Source: Phyllobacteriaceae bacterium Water-Bin73 (lineage in GTDB: Bacteria > Pseudomonadota > Alphaproteobacteria > RS24). From it: a stretch of 44,510 nucleotides of DNA. Where the stretch lies: NCBI GenBank assembly GCA_900197605.1, contig FZLQ01000003.1, positions 1 to 44,510 on the forward strand, in the 5' to 3' direction. Both the position numbers and the translations under genes were made by a program. Shown piece after piece: positions 37,278 through 44,510 of the stretch. The notes under the pieces were generated by a model. It worked only from the letters and a program-made list of their open reading frames with translations. It was not told where the DNA came from and did no database searches. The stretch's first letter is position 1. Each line of letters starts with the position of its first letter.

Positions 37278-38702
37278 TCAGCCCTCCGCTTTCAGGTCGC
37301 GAATATCAACAAAATGACCGGCCAAAGCAGCCGCCGCCGCCATTTCCGGCGATACTAAATGGGTGCGCCCGCCGCGGCCCTGACGGCCTTCAAAATTTCG
37401 GTTCGAGGTTGACGCGCAACGCTCACCCGGGGCCAGCTTATCGGCATTCATCGCCAAACACATGGAGCACCCCGGCTCGCGCCAATCAAAACCGGCAGCG
37501 ATGAAAATTTTATCCAAGCCTTCTTCCTCGGCTTGTTGTTTCACCAAGCCTGAGCCCGGCACGACCATGGCGTTGACGCTGGCGGCGACTTTGCCGGTTT
37601 TGGCAATCGCGGCGGCGGCGCGTAAATCTTCAATCCGACTATTGGTGCACGAGCCGATAAACACCCGGTCAATCGCCACTTCTTGCATGGGTGTGCCGGC
37701 GCTCAGCCCCATATAATCAAGCGCGCGCTCGGTCGCTTTGCGGCGGCCTTCATCGGCAATCGCCGACGGGTCGGGCACATGGCCGTCCACCGCAATCACG
37801 TCTTGCGGGCTGGTGCCCCAAGTTACCAGCGGCGGCAGGTCAGCGGCGTTAATGGTAATCTCTTTGTCAAACACCGCTCCCTCGTCAGATTTCAGCGTCT
37901 GCCAATAAGCCACGGCAGCCTCCCAATCCGCGCCTTTGGGGGCACGCGGGCGGTCTTTCAAAAACTCAAATGTCTTGGCATCGGGCGCGACCAATCCGGC
38001 GCGCGCACCCGCTTCAATGGACATATTGCACAAGGTCATGCGCCCTTCCATCGACAAAGCCTCAATCGCTTCACCGGCATATTCCAGCACATAGCCGGTG
38101 CCACCGGCTGTGCCAATCTCGCCAATAATGGCCAGCGCAATATCCTTTGCCGTGACATGGGCCGGCGCGTCGCCGACCACATTAATGCGGAAGTTTTTCG
38201 CCTTGCCCTGTATCAGCGTTTGCGTGGCCAGCACATGCTCAACTTCTGAGGTGCCAATGCCATGCGCCAAAGCGCCAAAGGCGCCATGTGTCGAGGTATG
38301 GCTATCACCACATACAATGGTCAGGCCCGGTAGGGTGAAACCCTGTTCGGGACCGGCGACATGCACAATGCCTTGGCGAATATCGTCCATCGGCAAATAA
38401 TCAATGCCAAATTCGGCGCAGTTATTTTCCAGCGTCTCGATTTGCAGCTTGCTTTCCGGGTCATCAATGGCGGCCAAGCCACCGGCGCGATTGGTGGTCG
38501 GAATATTATGATCGGCCACGGCCAGTGTTTTATGCGGCGCGCGCGGGCTTCGCCCCGCCATACGCAGACCTTCAAAGGCTTGCGGGCTGGTCACTTCATG
38601 CACCAAATGGCGGTCAATATATAAAAGCGAATTGCCGTCCGCATCTGCCGCCACCAAATGGGCGTCCCAAATTTTATCGTAAAGAGTTGTTCCGGTCATC
38701 AT
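37278..38702 (-). CDS. leuC: LeuC, 3-isopropylmalate dehydratase large subunit
   Basis: LeuC is the [4Fe-4S] aconitase-like subunit that isomerises 2- to 3-isopropylmalate. The 474-residue protein begins [45 protein letters not shown] and [17 protein letters not shown] carry a cluster ligand and active-site residues, and [13 protein letters not shown] supplies the other two cysteine ligands. [19 protein letters not shown] ends the domain. Two adjacent ATG codons (38702, 38699) are possible, and AAAGG lies before both. The 90-base gap to rplS upstream holds no clear promoter, terminator or leucine-rich leader peptide. Confidence 0.98.
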   Translation of the reverse strand: MMTGTTLYDKIWDAHLVAADADGNSLLYIDRHLVHEVTSPQAFEGLRMAGRSPRAPHKTLAVADHNIPTTNRAGGLAAIDDPESKLQIETLENNCAEFGIDYLPMDDIRQGIVHVAGPEQGFTLPGLTIVCGDSHTSTHGAFGALAHGIGTSEVEHVLATQTLIQGKAKNFRINVVGDAPAHVTAKDIALAIIGEIGTAGGTGYVLEYAGEAIEALSMEGRMTLCNMSIEAGARAGLVAPDAKTFEFLKDRPRAPKGADWEAAVAYWQTLKSDEGAVFDKEITINAADLPPLVTWGTSPQDVIAVDGHVPDPSAIADEGRRKATERALDYMGLSAGTPMQEVAIDRVFIGSCTNSRIEDLRAAAAIAKTGKVAASVNAMVVPGSGLVKQQAEEEGLDKIFIAAGFDWREPGCSMCLAMNADKLAPGERCASTSNRNFEGRQGRGGRTHLVSPEMAAAAALAGHFVDIRDLKAEG

Positions 38703-38792
38703 TCTGCCTTTGCTTGCCTCTGTTTCATGAGGCGGCGGGTTGATGCCGGCCCCTGATATTTGATTGGCTGGGGGGCTTTTTGAAGAGGGCGC

Positions 38793-39248
38793 TTAAGCTT
38801 CGCTTTCGGCGCCTGTCTCTTCTTGAGCCGCTTCCTGCTCAATAATTTTATTTGGTGTCGCCTCCGCCTTGGCGTCGGCTTTTGTGGTCTTCAAGCGACG
38901 CTCAACAATACGCGCTGCCTTACCGGTCAAGCCACGCAAATAATACAGCTTGGCGCGGCGCACGCGGCCACGGCGCATCAGCTCAATGCTGTCAACCAAA
39001 GGCGAATAAATCGGGAAAACGCGCTCGACGCCTTCGCCGTAAGAAATTTTGCGCACGGTGAAGTTTTCATTGAGACCGCCACCGGCGCGGGCAATGCACA
39101 CGCCTTCAAACGCCTGAATACGTTCGCGCGTGCCCTCAATCACCTTCACATTGACCTTCACCGTATCGCCCGGTTGAAAATCAGGCACGGATTTCTCAGC
39201 CGTCAGTTCGGCCATGTGCTCGCGTTCAATCTCTTCAATCACATTCAT
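38793..39248 (-). CDS. rplS: RplS, ribosomal protein bL19
   Basis: bL19 lies at the 30S-50S interface. The 151 residues show [107 protein letters not shown], which is the complete domain. After about residue 115 comes a non-conserved Ala/Glu/Lys tail ending in ETGAESEA. An in-frame upstream start at 39278 is possible, but ATG 39248 begins the conserved part and follows AAAGGGATC. It is the last ribosomal gene of this group, with its own promoter-like pair upstream of the start. Confidence 0.97.
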   Translation of the reverse strand: MNVIEEIEREHMAELTAEKSVPDFQPGDTVKVNVKVIEGTRERIQAFEGVCIARAGGGLNENFTVRKISYGEGVERVFPIYSPLVDSIELMRRGRVRRAKLYYLRGLTGKAARIVERRLKTTKADAKAEATPNKIIEQEAAQEETGAESEA

Positions 39249-39334
39249 CAGTCTGATCCCTTTAAGGGCGCCGCCCATAAGGGCAATGGCGAATTTCGGT
39301 AAACAAAGTCACGCCTTTCGGCACGAGTTGGGGC

Positions 39335-39363
39335 GATTTAGCACGGGCAGACAGGCTTGTCAC
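39335..39363 (-). promoter_or_regulatory. Possible internal promoter for rplS
   Basis: GTGACA (39363-39358, minus strand) and TAAATC (39340-39335) are 17 bases apart in the 144-base gap between trmD and rplS. The leader downstream contains the small hairpins GCCC-TTAT-GGGC and CCCTTAAAGGG just before rplS, which might hold a translational control element. Confidence 0.4.
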
Positions 39364-39392
39364 CCTTTTTTGCGCGTAAAATCGCCGCTTTA

Positions 39393-40100
39393 TCACTTTT
39401 TCCGCTTTAGAAAATCGGCCCATAAATCAGCTCGGCGGTTTTGCGTCAAGGCCTCGGCCTGAGCGCGCCGCCATGCGGCCAATTTCTTATGGTCACCGCC
39501 GGTCACCACATCGGGGATATCGAGGCCTTCAAAACTTTGCGGCCTTGTATATTGCGGATATTCCAACAGCCCGTCATTGGCCGGTGAAAAGCTCTCATCA
39601 GCGCCGCTTTCGAGCTTGCCCATCACCCCCGGCACCAGCCGCAATATGGCTTCCAGCATCACCATGGCGGCTATTTCGCCGCCGCCCAGCACATAATCAC
39701 CCAATGAGACTTCCAGCGGTTGACGCGCCGCGATAAAGCGCTCATCGACCCCTTCAAAGCGGTTGCAGATAAAAATCAGCCCGTCGCCCTTGGCCCATTC
39801 TTGCGCCAAAGATTGGGTGAAAGGGCCACCACGCGGGCTAGGCAAAATGACCGGTAGCGGGTTTTGCGCCGTGACATGGTCAACCGCGGCGGCCGCCACA
39901 TCGGCGCGCAATACCATGCCGGGCCCACCACCGGCCGGCGTGTCGTCGATATTTTGATGCTTGCCGACACCGAAATCGCGCAAATCATGCATTGTCATGC
40001 GCCATAGGCCATCGGCCAAAGCGCGGCCTTGCAGGCTTTCGCCCAAGGGCCCGGGAAACATGTCGGGATAGGCGGTGATGATATGCGCGGCGAAGCTCAC
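39393..40100 (-). CDS. trmD: TrmD, tRNA (guanine-37-N1)-methyltransferase
   Basis: TrmD methylates G37 next to the anticodon of several tRNAs and so prevents +1 frameshifting. It is a trefoil-knot SPOUT enzyme. The 235-residue protein shows AYPDMFPGPLGESLQGRALADGLW and DDTPAGGGPGMVLRADV. LSPRGG-type sequence (ILPSPRGGPFTQSLAQEWAK) and ICNRFEGVDERFI follow, then the knot motif DYVLGGGEIAAMVMLEAILRLVPGV. The ATG overlaps the rimM stop by four bases, so the two are translationally coupled. Length and motifs are complete. Confidence 0.98.
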   Translation of the reverse strand: MSFAAHIITAYPDMFPGPLGESLQGRALADGLWRMTMHDLRDFGVGKHQNIDDTPAGGGPGMVLRADVAAAAVDHVTAQNPLPVILPSPRGGPFTQSLAQEWAKGDGLIFICNRFEGVDERFIAARQPLEVSLGDYVLGGGEIAAMVMLEAILRLVPGVMGKLESGADESFSPANDGLLEYPQYTRPQSFEGLDIPDVVTGGDHKKLAAWRRAQAEALTQNRRADLWADFLKRKK

Positions 40101-40690
40101 TTATTTGTCTTCCCGTTTTTTTTTGCGGCCTGTTGAGTAGTTTGTTCGGGAGGCCGCGCCTCATCTTCTTTGGGCGGCACAAGGGTCAAATATCCGGCGG
40201 CAATATCAATCTGCGGCACAATGGTTTTGGTGAACGGGTAAAACATCGTCTCCGCATCCAGCGCCACTTCCAGCAAATCACCGGCCCCGAAATTATGCAC
40301 GCCCGAAACCGTGCCCAGCGGCGCACCCGCCGCGTCTTGCACGCGCAAGCCGATAAGGTCGGCATGGTAAAAATCATCATCATCGGTCAATCGGGGCAGT
40401 TTCTCGCGCGCCAAAAACAACGCCGTGCCGCGCAGGGCTTCTGCCGCTTCGCGGCTGTTCACGCCCTCCAGCGTCAGCCTTGCGCCGATTTTATCGGGCT
40501 TTGCCGAAGTGATTTTGAAGTCTTGGCCTTGCCCATTACTGAGCGGGCCATAGGCGGCGAGGTCGGCAATATTCTCAGCGAAACATTTCGCCTTTACCGC
40601 CCCGCGCACGCCATGCGGCGGCCCGATAACGCATAAGCAGACATAGCCCTCAGGGGCCACAACCGCCATGCGCTCAGGCCGCGTCGCCAT
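40097..40690 (-). CDS. rimM: RimM, 16S rRNA-processing protein
   Basis: RimM binds ribosomal protein uS19 and assists maturation of the 30S head. The 197 residues hold the N-terminal RimM domain (VCLCVIGPPHGVRGAVKAKCFAENIADLAAYGPL) and a C-terminal PRC-barrel domain (DFYHADLIGLRVQDAAGAPLGTVSGVHNFGAGDLLEV, with MFYPFTKTIVPQIDIAAGYLTLVPP). The last 20 or so residues (EQTTQQAAKKNGKTNK) form a basic, low-complexity tail. Its ATG directly abuts the rpsP stop (TAAATG), and its end overlaps trmD, giving a tightly packed rpsP-rimM-trmD unit. Confidence 0.96.
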   Translation of the reverse strand: MATRPERMAVVAPEGYVCLCVIGPPHGVRGAVKAKCFAENIADLAAYGPLSNGQGQDFKITSAKPDKIGARLTLEGVNSREAAEALRGTALFLAREKLPRLTDDDDFYHADLIGLRVQDAAGAPLGTVSGVHNFGAGDLLEVALDAETMFYPFTKTIVPQIDIAAGYLTLVPPKEDEARPPEQTTQQAAKKNGKTNK

Positions 40691-41275
40691 TTACTCGGCC
40701 TTGTCTTCCTCAGAAGCTTCCTCTTCGGCAGCCTCTTCAGCAGGGGCTTCTTCAGCAGGTGCTTCTTCAGCAGGTGCTTCTTCAGCAGCAGCTTCTTCAG
40801 CAGGGGCTTCTTCAGCAGCAGCCTCTTCAGCAGCAGCTTCTTCAGCAGGGGCTTCTTCGGCAGGTGCTTCTTCAGCAGCAGCTTCTTCGGCAGGGGCTTC
40901 TTCAACAGCGGCGGCTTCTTCAGCGGCGCGCTTGGCTTCTTCCTCAGCCTCTTTTTGCGCTTCGAGACGTTCTTGCGCTTTCAGACCCGGCTTGGCTTTT
41001 TCAGGATTATTGCGCGCTTCGCGCTTCCAAAGGCCGGCATCGTCGAGAAAACGAGAAACGCGGTCAGACGGCTTGGCACCCTGGTCGAGCCAATGCTTGG
41101 CCCGGTCGGTGTCAAGCTTCACACGCTCGCCGCCATCTTTCGACAATAGCGGGTTATAAGTGCCCAGCTTTTCAATATAGCGACCATCACGCGGCATCCG
41201 GCTATCAGCCACCACAATGCGGTAAAAGGGACGTTTTTTCGAACCGCCACGCGACATACGAATTTTCAAAGCCAT
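40691..41275 (-). CDS. rpsP: RpsP, ribosomal protein bS16 with long Glu/Ala-rich C-terminal repeat
   Basis: bS16 is a 30S assembly protein. Residues 1-85 are a normal bS16 domain ([43 protein letters not shown]). Alphaproteobacterial bS16 often carries an extra tail, but here the protein reaches 194 residues. Residues 86-120 are charged and helical in character ([37 protein letters not shown]). Residues 125-179 are eleven head-to-tail copies of Glu-Glu-Ala-(Pro/Ala)-Ala, and the end is [11 protein letters not shown]. The tail is strongly acidic, which is unusual on a protein buried in rRNA, and it should hang from the ribosome surface. It is downstream of ffh and directly followed by rimM. 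Confidence 0.95.
   Translation of the reverse strand: MALKIRMSRGGSKKRPFYRIVVADSRMPRDGRYIEKLGTYNPLLSKDGGERVKLDTDRAKHWLDQGAKPSDRVSRFLDDAGLWKREARNNPEKAKPGLKAQERLEAQKEAEEEAKRAAEEAAAVEEAPAEEAAAEEAPAEEAPAEEAAAEEAAAEEAPAEEAAAEEAPAEEAPAEEAPAEEAAEEEASEEDKAE
40739..40903. repeat. 15-bp tandem repeat array, 11 copies, inside rpsP
   Basis: Eleven 15-base units of the form TTCTTCAGCAGGTGC or TTCTTCAGCAGCAGC (plus-strand view) lie head to tail. Copies differ mainly at positions that change Pro to Ala or are silent. They encode the EEA(P/A)A pentapeptides of bS16. There are no spacers, so the array is not CRISPR-like. Confidence 0.95.
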
Positions 41276-41312
41276 TTCAATTTCCTTTCAAAAAACAGCA
41301 TTCAGTCAGGAC

Positions 41313-42818
41313 CTATTTCTTTTTCGGTCCACTATTCGGCAGACCCAAACCCTTCAAAAAATCAGCCGGCGCATCGCCGCCTAGTTTTGAGAGATCGGGC
41401 AAATTATTCGGGTCAAGTGAGGGCATTTGCGGCATCGAACCGCCTTCCATATTGGCACCCATATTGCCGCCCATACTTCCGGTAAGGCCGCCCATCATAT
41501 TGGCGAGGCCGCCCTTGCCCATTTTCTTCATCATATCGGCCATTTGGCGGTGCATTTTCAGCACTTTATTGACGTCTTGCACAGATGTGCCCGAGCCACC
41601 GGCGACGCGGCGTTTGCGGCTGGCATTCATCAATTTCGGATTATCGCGTTCCCCGCGCGTCATGGAGGACACAATCGCTGCTTGGCGCAGCAGCTCGCGC
41701 TCATCCATATCCAACGCGGCCAATTGCTTTTTCATCTTACCGCCGCCCAATAAAGAGCTCGGCAGCATGCCCAACACGCCGCTCATGCCGCCCATGGCTT
41801 GCATTTGTTTTAACTGCGCGGCCATATCGTCCAGCGTGAACTGGCCTTTTTTCATGCGCGCCGCAATTTTTTCGGCTTTTTCCGCATCCATTGTCTCGGC
41901 GGCTCTTTCAACCAGACCGACGACATCACCCATGCCCAAAATGCGATTGGCGAGACGCTGCGGGTCAAATAGTTCAAGCTTGTCAATCGCCTCACCGACG
42001 CCCAGAAACTTAATCGGCACACCGGTGACATAACGCATGGAGAGCGCCGCGCCGCCGCGACCATCGCCATCGGCGCGGGTCAGCAAAATACCGCTCAGCG
42101 TCACGCGGGCGGCAAATTGCGCGGCAATATTGACGGCCTCTTGACCGGTCAGACTATCGGCAACCAAAAGCGTTTCTGTCGGCGCGGCAGCTTTTTCAAT
42201 CGCCGCCATTTCCGCCATCAGCGCTTCATCGGCATTGGTGCGGCCTGCCGTATCGAGCATGACCACATCAAAACCGCCCAGCTTACCCGCTTGCACGGCG
42301 CGCTTGGCGATATCAACCGGCGCTTGCCCATCGACAATGGGCAGGGTCTGAATACCGGTCTGTTCGCCCAAAACCGCCAATTGCTGCATGGCGGCGGGGC
42401 GTTGTGTATCCAGCGACGCCATCAGCACTTTACGCTTTTCAGTCTCGGTAATGAATTTCGCCAGCTTGCCGGTGGAGGTGGTTTTACCCGAGCCTTGCAG
42501 GCCGACCATCATCATCACCACGGGCGGCACGGCATCAAATTTAAGCGGCGCGGGCGCGCCCAGCATGTCAATCAGCGCATCATTGACGATTTTAATGACT
42601 TGTTGGCCGGGCGTTACCGATTTCAGCACATTGCTGCCGACCGCAAGCGGCCGCACTTGATCGATAAAGCTGCGCACGACCGGCAGGGCAACATCGGCTT
42701 CCAACAGGGCTTTTCGAATTTCGCCCAGCGCTTCTTCGACCTGCGCTTCAGACAGCGCACCGCGCCGCGTCAAGCGGTCAAAAATAGAACCCAGATTTTC
42801 ACTCAGCGTGTCAAACAT
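41313..42818 (-). CDS. ffh: Ffh, signal recognition particle protein
   Basis: Ffh binds signal sequences and SRP RNA and delivers ribosomes to FtsY. The 501-residue protein starts MFDTLSENLGSIFDRL (N domain). The G domain has GLQGSGKTT (106-114), VMLDTAGRTNADEALM, LLTRADGDGRGGAALS and FLGVGEAIDKLELFDP. The M domain follows, with GERDNPKLMNASRKRRVAGGSG as the RNA-binding helix-turn-helix and Met-rich stretches. The C-terminal 50 residues are unusually rich in Gly and Met (MMGGLTGSMGGNMGANMEGG). A TTG three codons upstream (42827) is possible, but ATG 42818 is preferred. It is the first gene of ffh-rpsP-rimM-trmD-rplS, behind a 124-base leader. Confidence 0.97.
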   Translation of the reverse strand: MFDTLSENLGSIFDRLTRRGALSEAQVEEALGEIRKALLEADVALPVVRSFIDQVRPLAVGSNVLKSVTPGQQVIKIVNDALIDMLGAPAPLKFDAVPPVVMMMVGLQGSGKTTSTGKLAKFITETEKRKVLMASLDTQRPAAMQQLAVLGEQTGIQTLPIVDGQAPVDIAKRAVQAGKLGGFDVVMLDTAGRTNADEALMAEMAAIEKAAAPTETLLVADSLTGQEAVNIAAQFAARVTLSGILLTRADGDGRGGAALSMRYVTGVPIKFLGVGEAIDKLELFDPQRLANRILGMGDVVGLVERAAETMDAEKAEKIAARMKKGQFTLDDMAAQLKQMQAMGGMSGVLGMLPSSLLGGGKMKKQLAALDMDERELLRQAAIVSSMTRGERDNPKLMNASRKRRVAGGSGTSVQDVNKVLKMHRQMADMMKKMGKGGLANMMGGLTGSMGGNMGANMEGGSMPQMPSLDPNNLPDLSKLGGDAPADFLKGLGLPNSGPKKK

Positions 42819-42927
42819 GCTGCCCAAAAGCCTTCAACCAAAAATGCACCCGCGGGCAAAACTTGCTGACGGGTGGCGATTTCGTCCCGCCCATATGTTT
42901 CGGGGACTGAAACCAATTCAAAAAGTG

Positions 42928-42941
42928 CTTCTATGTAGAAG
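42928..42941. repeat. Palindrome CTTCTA-TG-TAGAAG at the predicted ffh transcription start
   Basis: The six-base arms are perfect and separated by two bases. Given the predicted -10 at 42954-42949, the first transcribed base should be about 42942, so the palindrome would occupy roughly +1 to +14 of the ffh mRNA. It could be an operator, or form a small five-pair RNA hairpin followed by CAC and five U. Confidence 0.6.
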
Positions 42942-42948
42942 TGGCGGC

Positions 42949-42977
42949 AAAATAGGCAGGCAAGCGCGATAAGTCAA
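42949..42977 (-). promoter_or_regulatory. Predicted promoter of ffh-rpsP-rimM-trmD-rplS
   Basis: TTGACT (42977-42972, minus strand) and TATTTT (42954-42949) are exactly 17 bases apart. This is one of the best sigma70-type pairs in the window. It lies in the divergent gap between ffh and dapF and implies a 5' leader of about 124 bases. Confidence 0.65.
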
Positions 42978-42992
42978 GCAACACGCAAAGCC

Positions 42993-43023
42993 ATATGGCG
43001 TTTGGCGGCTGAAACGCCTATAT
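42993..43023. repeat. Dyad just upstream of dapF
   Basis: ATAT-GGCGTTT (42993-43003) pairs with AAACGCC-TATAT (43012-43023) with a single bulged base around an eight-base loop. The right arm overlaps a second perfect palindrome, GCCTATATAGGC (43016-43027), which ends three bases before the dapF ATG. The TATATA inside it could serve as a -10, in which case the mRNA would be nearly leaderless. Confidence 0.5.
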
Positions 43024-43030
43024 AGGCACA

Positions 43031-43867
43031 ATGAATATGACAACCACCATCGCCTTTAGCAAGATGAACGGCTTGGGCAATGATTTCGTCATTATTGACG
43101 CGCGCGATCGGGACCTGGCCTTATCGCCCGATAATGTGCGCGATTTGGCAGCGCGCGATCATGACACGACCAAAGGCTGCGACCAGCTTTTAGTCATTCA
43201 TCCGCCCAAAAACGGCGGCGATATTTTTATGCAAATTTTCAATGCCGATGGCAGCGAGGTTGAGGCCTGCGGTAACGGCACGCGCGCGGTCGCCGCTTAT
43301 ATGGCGCAACGGGGCCACAGCGCCTGCCTGATTGACACGCTTGGCGGTGCGCTGGCCTGCAACAGCCAAAGCAATGGTCATGACGCGACAGCAACACATA
43401 ACGTTCAAGTCGCCATGCCACTGCCCAAAATCGGTGCGGCCATGAGCCTGCATCAAGACTTGCCCGATGCGCTACCGGTCGATGTCGGCAATCCGCATGG
43501 TGTTATTTTTGTGGCAACCGGCACAGCCGGTTTGGCGGCGCAATATGGTTTTCAGCTAGAGCGCCATACGGCTTTTCCCCAGCGCGCCAATATTAATTTT
43601 GCCAGCTTGCAAGGCGATAATCTTATCCGCCTCGATACATGGGAACGCGGTGTCGGCCTGACCAAAGCCTGCGGCACCGGCGCTTGCGCCACGGCGGTCG
43701 CGGCCATCGCGCAAGGGCTTTGCGCGCCCGGCGCGGTGACGGTGCGCCCGCCCTATAATCAGGATGATAATGCTACTGATGTGCTGATGATTGATTATCA
43801 ACCCGACACCCATCTTCTCATGACCGGCCCCGTTGCCCATGATTTTGACGCGGCAGTGACCCTATGA
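43031..43867 (+). CDS. dapF: DapF, diaminopimelate epimerase
   Basis: DapF interconverts LL- and meso-diaminopimelate for lysine and peptidoglycan. The 278 residues contain FSKMNGLGNDFVIIDAR and the two active-site cysteines, Cys80 in EVEACGNGTRAVAAYM and Cys214 in TKACGTGACATAVAA. VDVGNPHGVIF lies between them. The first ATG (43031) and a second two codons on (43037) are both possible; only a weak AGG precedes them. The stop overlaps the mtaB start as ATGA. Together with asd on the other side of the SRP/ribosomal group, it completes two steps of the diaminopimelate route in this window. Confidence 0.97.
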   Translation: MNMTTTIAFSKMNGLGNDFVIIDARDRDLALSPDNVRDLAARDHDTTKGCDQLLVIHPPKNGGDIFMQIFNADGSEVEACGNGTRAVAAYMAQRGHSACLIDTLGGALACNSQSNGHDATATHNVQVAMPLPKIGAAMSLHQDLPDALPVDVGNPHGVIFVATGTAGLAAQYGFQLERHTAFPQRANINFASLQGDNLIRLDTWERGVGLTKACGTGACATAVAAIAQGLCAPGAVTVRPPYNQDDNATDVLMIDYQPDTHLLMTGPVAHDFDAAVTL

Positions 43868-44510
43868 GCTTGCGCGTTGAAAATTTCGGCTGCCGTCTTA
43901 ACGCGCTGGAAGGCGATAGTGTCGAGGCTTTGGCCCATGCGGCGGGGCTGAAAGACACCACGATTATTAATGGCTGTGCGGTTACCGGCGAAGCGCTGCG
44001 CCAAGCCCGTCAAGCGGCGCGCAAAGCCAAACGCGACGGGCAATCGGTGATTGTCACCGGCTGCGCCGCCCAGACCAATGCCGAAACCTTTACCGCCATG
44101 CCGGAAGTTGACCGCGTTTTGGGCAATGAAGAAAAACTGCACGCGACCAGCTATCGCCAAGACGGCTCGGCTATTGGCGATATTATGCACCAAACACAAG
44201 CCACCGCCCTGCCGCCTGCGCCGCAAAGCGGGCGCGCGCGCGCCTTTGTGCAAGTGCAAACCGGCTGCGACCATCGCTGCACATTTTGCATTATCCCTTA
44301 TGGCCGCGGCAATTCGCGTTCCGTGCCGGTCGCCAATGTGGTGGCGCGCTGTCAGGCGCTGGTGGAGGACGGCCATCAGGAAATTGTGCTGACCGGCGTC
44401 GATATTACCTCTTATGGCCCCGATATTGGTGTCGGCGATAAAGCGCAATCGGGCTTGGGGCATCTGGTGCGCGCCATTATGGATGGCGTGCCGAGCCTGC
44501 CCCGCCTGCG
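43864..44510 (+). CDS. mtaB: MtaB-type tRNA methylthiotransferase (N-terminal part)
   Basis: The frame starts at ATG 43864, overlapping the dapF stop, and runs off the right edge after 215 complete codons. It encodes a radical-SAM methylthiotransferase. The N-terminal MTTase domain has the auxiliary-cluster cysteines Cys10 (NFGCRLN), Cys38 (INGCAV) and Cys67 (VTGCAAQ). The radical-SAM cluster is Cys135, Cys139 and Cys142 in TGCDHRCTFCIIPYGRGNSRS. VLTGVDITSYG is the usual following motif. The opening FGCRLNALEGD and the form TGVDITSYG point to MtaB, which makes ms2t6A37 in tRNA, rather than MiaB or RimO. The dapF-mtaB order, divergent from ffh, is common in Alphaproteobacteria. The C-terminal TRAM domain is outside the window. 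Confidence 0.93.
   Translation, partial: MSLRVENFGCRLNALEGDSVEALAHAAGLKDTTIINGCAVTGEALRQARQAARKAKRDGQSVIVTGCAAQTNAETFTAMPEVDRVLGNEEKLHATSYRQDGSAIGDIMHQTQATALPPAPQSGRARAFVQVQTGCDHRCTFCIIPYGRGNSRSVPVANVVARCQALVEDGHQEIVLTGVDITSYGPDIGVGDKAQSGLGHLVRAIMDGVPSLPRL

Noticed and set aside
38703-38792. A leucine attenuator leader before leuC
   Set aside because: No short open frame with clustered Leu codons and no terminator/antiterminator pair could be seen in the 90-base gap.
40739-40903. Repeat array as a possible CRISPR
   Set aside because: The 15-base units are contiguous, have no spacers and are in frame within rpsP; no cas gene is near.
40759-42033. A 424-residue open frame on the plus strand opposite rpsP and ffh
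   Set aside because: Its first part is a Leu/Gln-rich translation of the antisense of the 15-base rpsP repeat, and the rest mirrors ffh. The minus-strand genes are certain, so this is an artefact of a repeat lacking stops in several frames.
42819-43030. SRP RNA (ffs) in the ffh-dapF gap
   Set aside because: The conserved GGAA-loop and asymmetric-loop core of bacterial 4.5S RNA is not present on either strand.

Overview
The window is a dense housekeeping stretch of an alphaproteobacterial chromosome. No rRNA, tRNA, insertion sequence, prophage or CRISPR array was found. No gene-free gap exceeds about 215 bases. The alphaproteobacterial assignment rests on gene order as much as on the proteins. 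The order xerC - fsa - priA - atpHAGDC, with F0 genes elsewhere, is typical, as is the mdh/suc/lpd block near sdhCDAB. The series ffh-rpsP-rimM-trmD-rplS-leuC-leuD-leuB-asd, divergent from dapF-mtaB, is also typical. The genus cannot be named from the sequence alone.

Layout. (1) 1-6292, plus strand: the end of nadD, then rsfS, rlmH, an EnvC-like factor, ctpA, rppH, a 2-oxoglutarate oxygenase and purU, closed by a bidirectional terminator. (2) 6367-13516, minus strand: priA then atpHAGDC (F1 of ATP synthase; the epsilon subunit has only its N-terminal domain). (3) 13618-15250, plus strand: fsa-type aldolase and xerC. (4) 15255-33584, minus strand: an 18-kb central-carbon island. In transcription order it holds a CitE-like lyase/thioesterase and a mesaconyl-CoA-hydratase-like gene, sdhCDAB, an acyl-CoA dehydrogenase, zapE, mdh, a membrane-anchored metallo-beta-lactamase-fold hydrolase, sucC, sucD, sucA, sucB and lpd. 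(5) 33648-34481, plus strand: a pyridoxal-kinase-like gene. (6) 34492-42818, minus strand: ffh-rpsP-rimM-trmD-rplS followed by leuCDB-asd. (7) 43031-44510, plus strand: dapF and the start of mtaB.

How the genes work together. The island encodes malate dehydrogenase, 2-oxoglutarate dehydrogenase with its E3, succinyl-CoA synthetase and succinate dehydrogenase. It also carries two genes that fit the late part of the ethylmalonyl-CoA route for acetyl-CoA assimilation. F1-ATPase is encoded nearby. Group 6 joins ribosome/SRP biogenesis to leucine and aspartate-family synthesis, and dapF continues the lysine/peptidoglycan branch that starts at Asd.

I found no clearly new multi-gene system. The points worth a second look are local. 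They are the short epsilon subunit, an 11-copy pentapeptide tail on ribosomal protein bS16, and in-frame tandem repeats in SucB and ZapE. An MBL hydrolase with its own signals splits mdh from sucC, and rsfS appears to start at CUG. Several promoter-linked dyads stand out, above all between ffh and dapF. Promoter calls are by eye.
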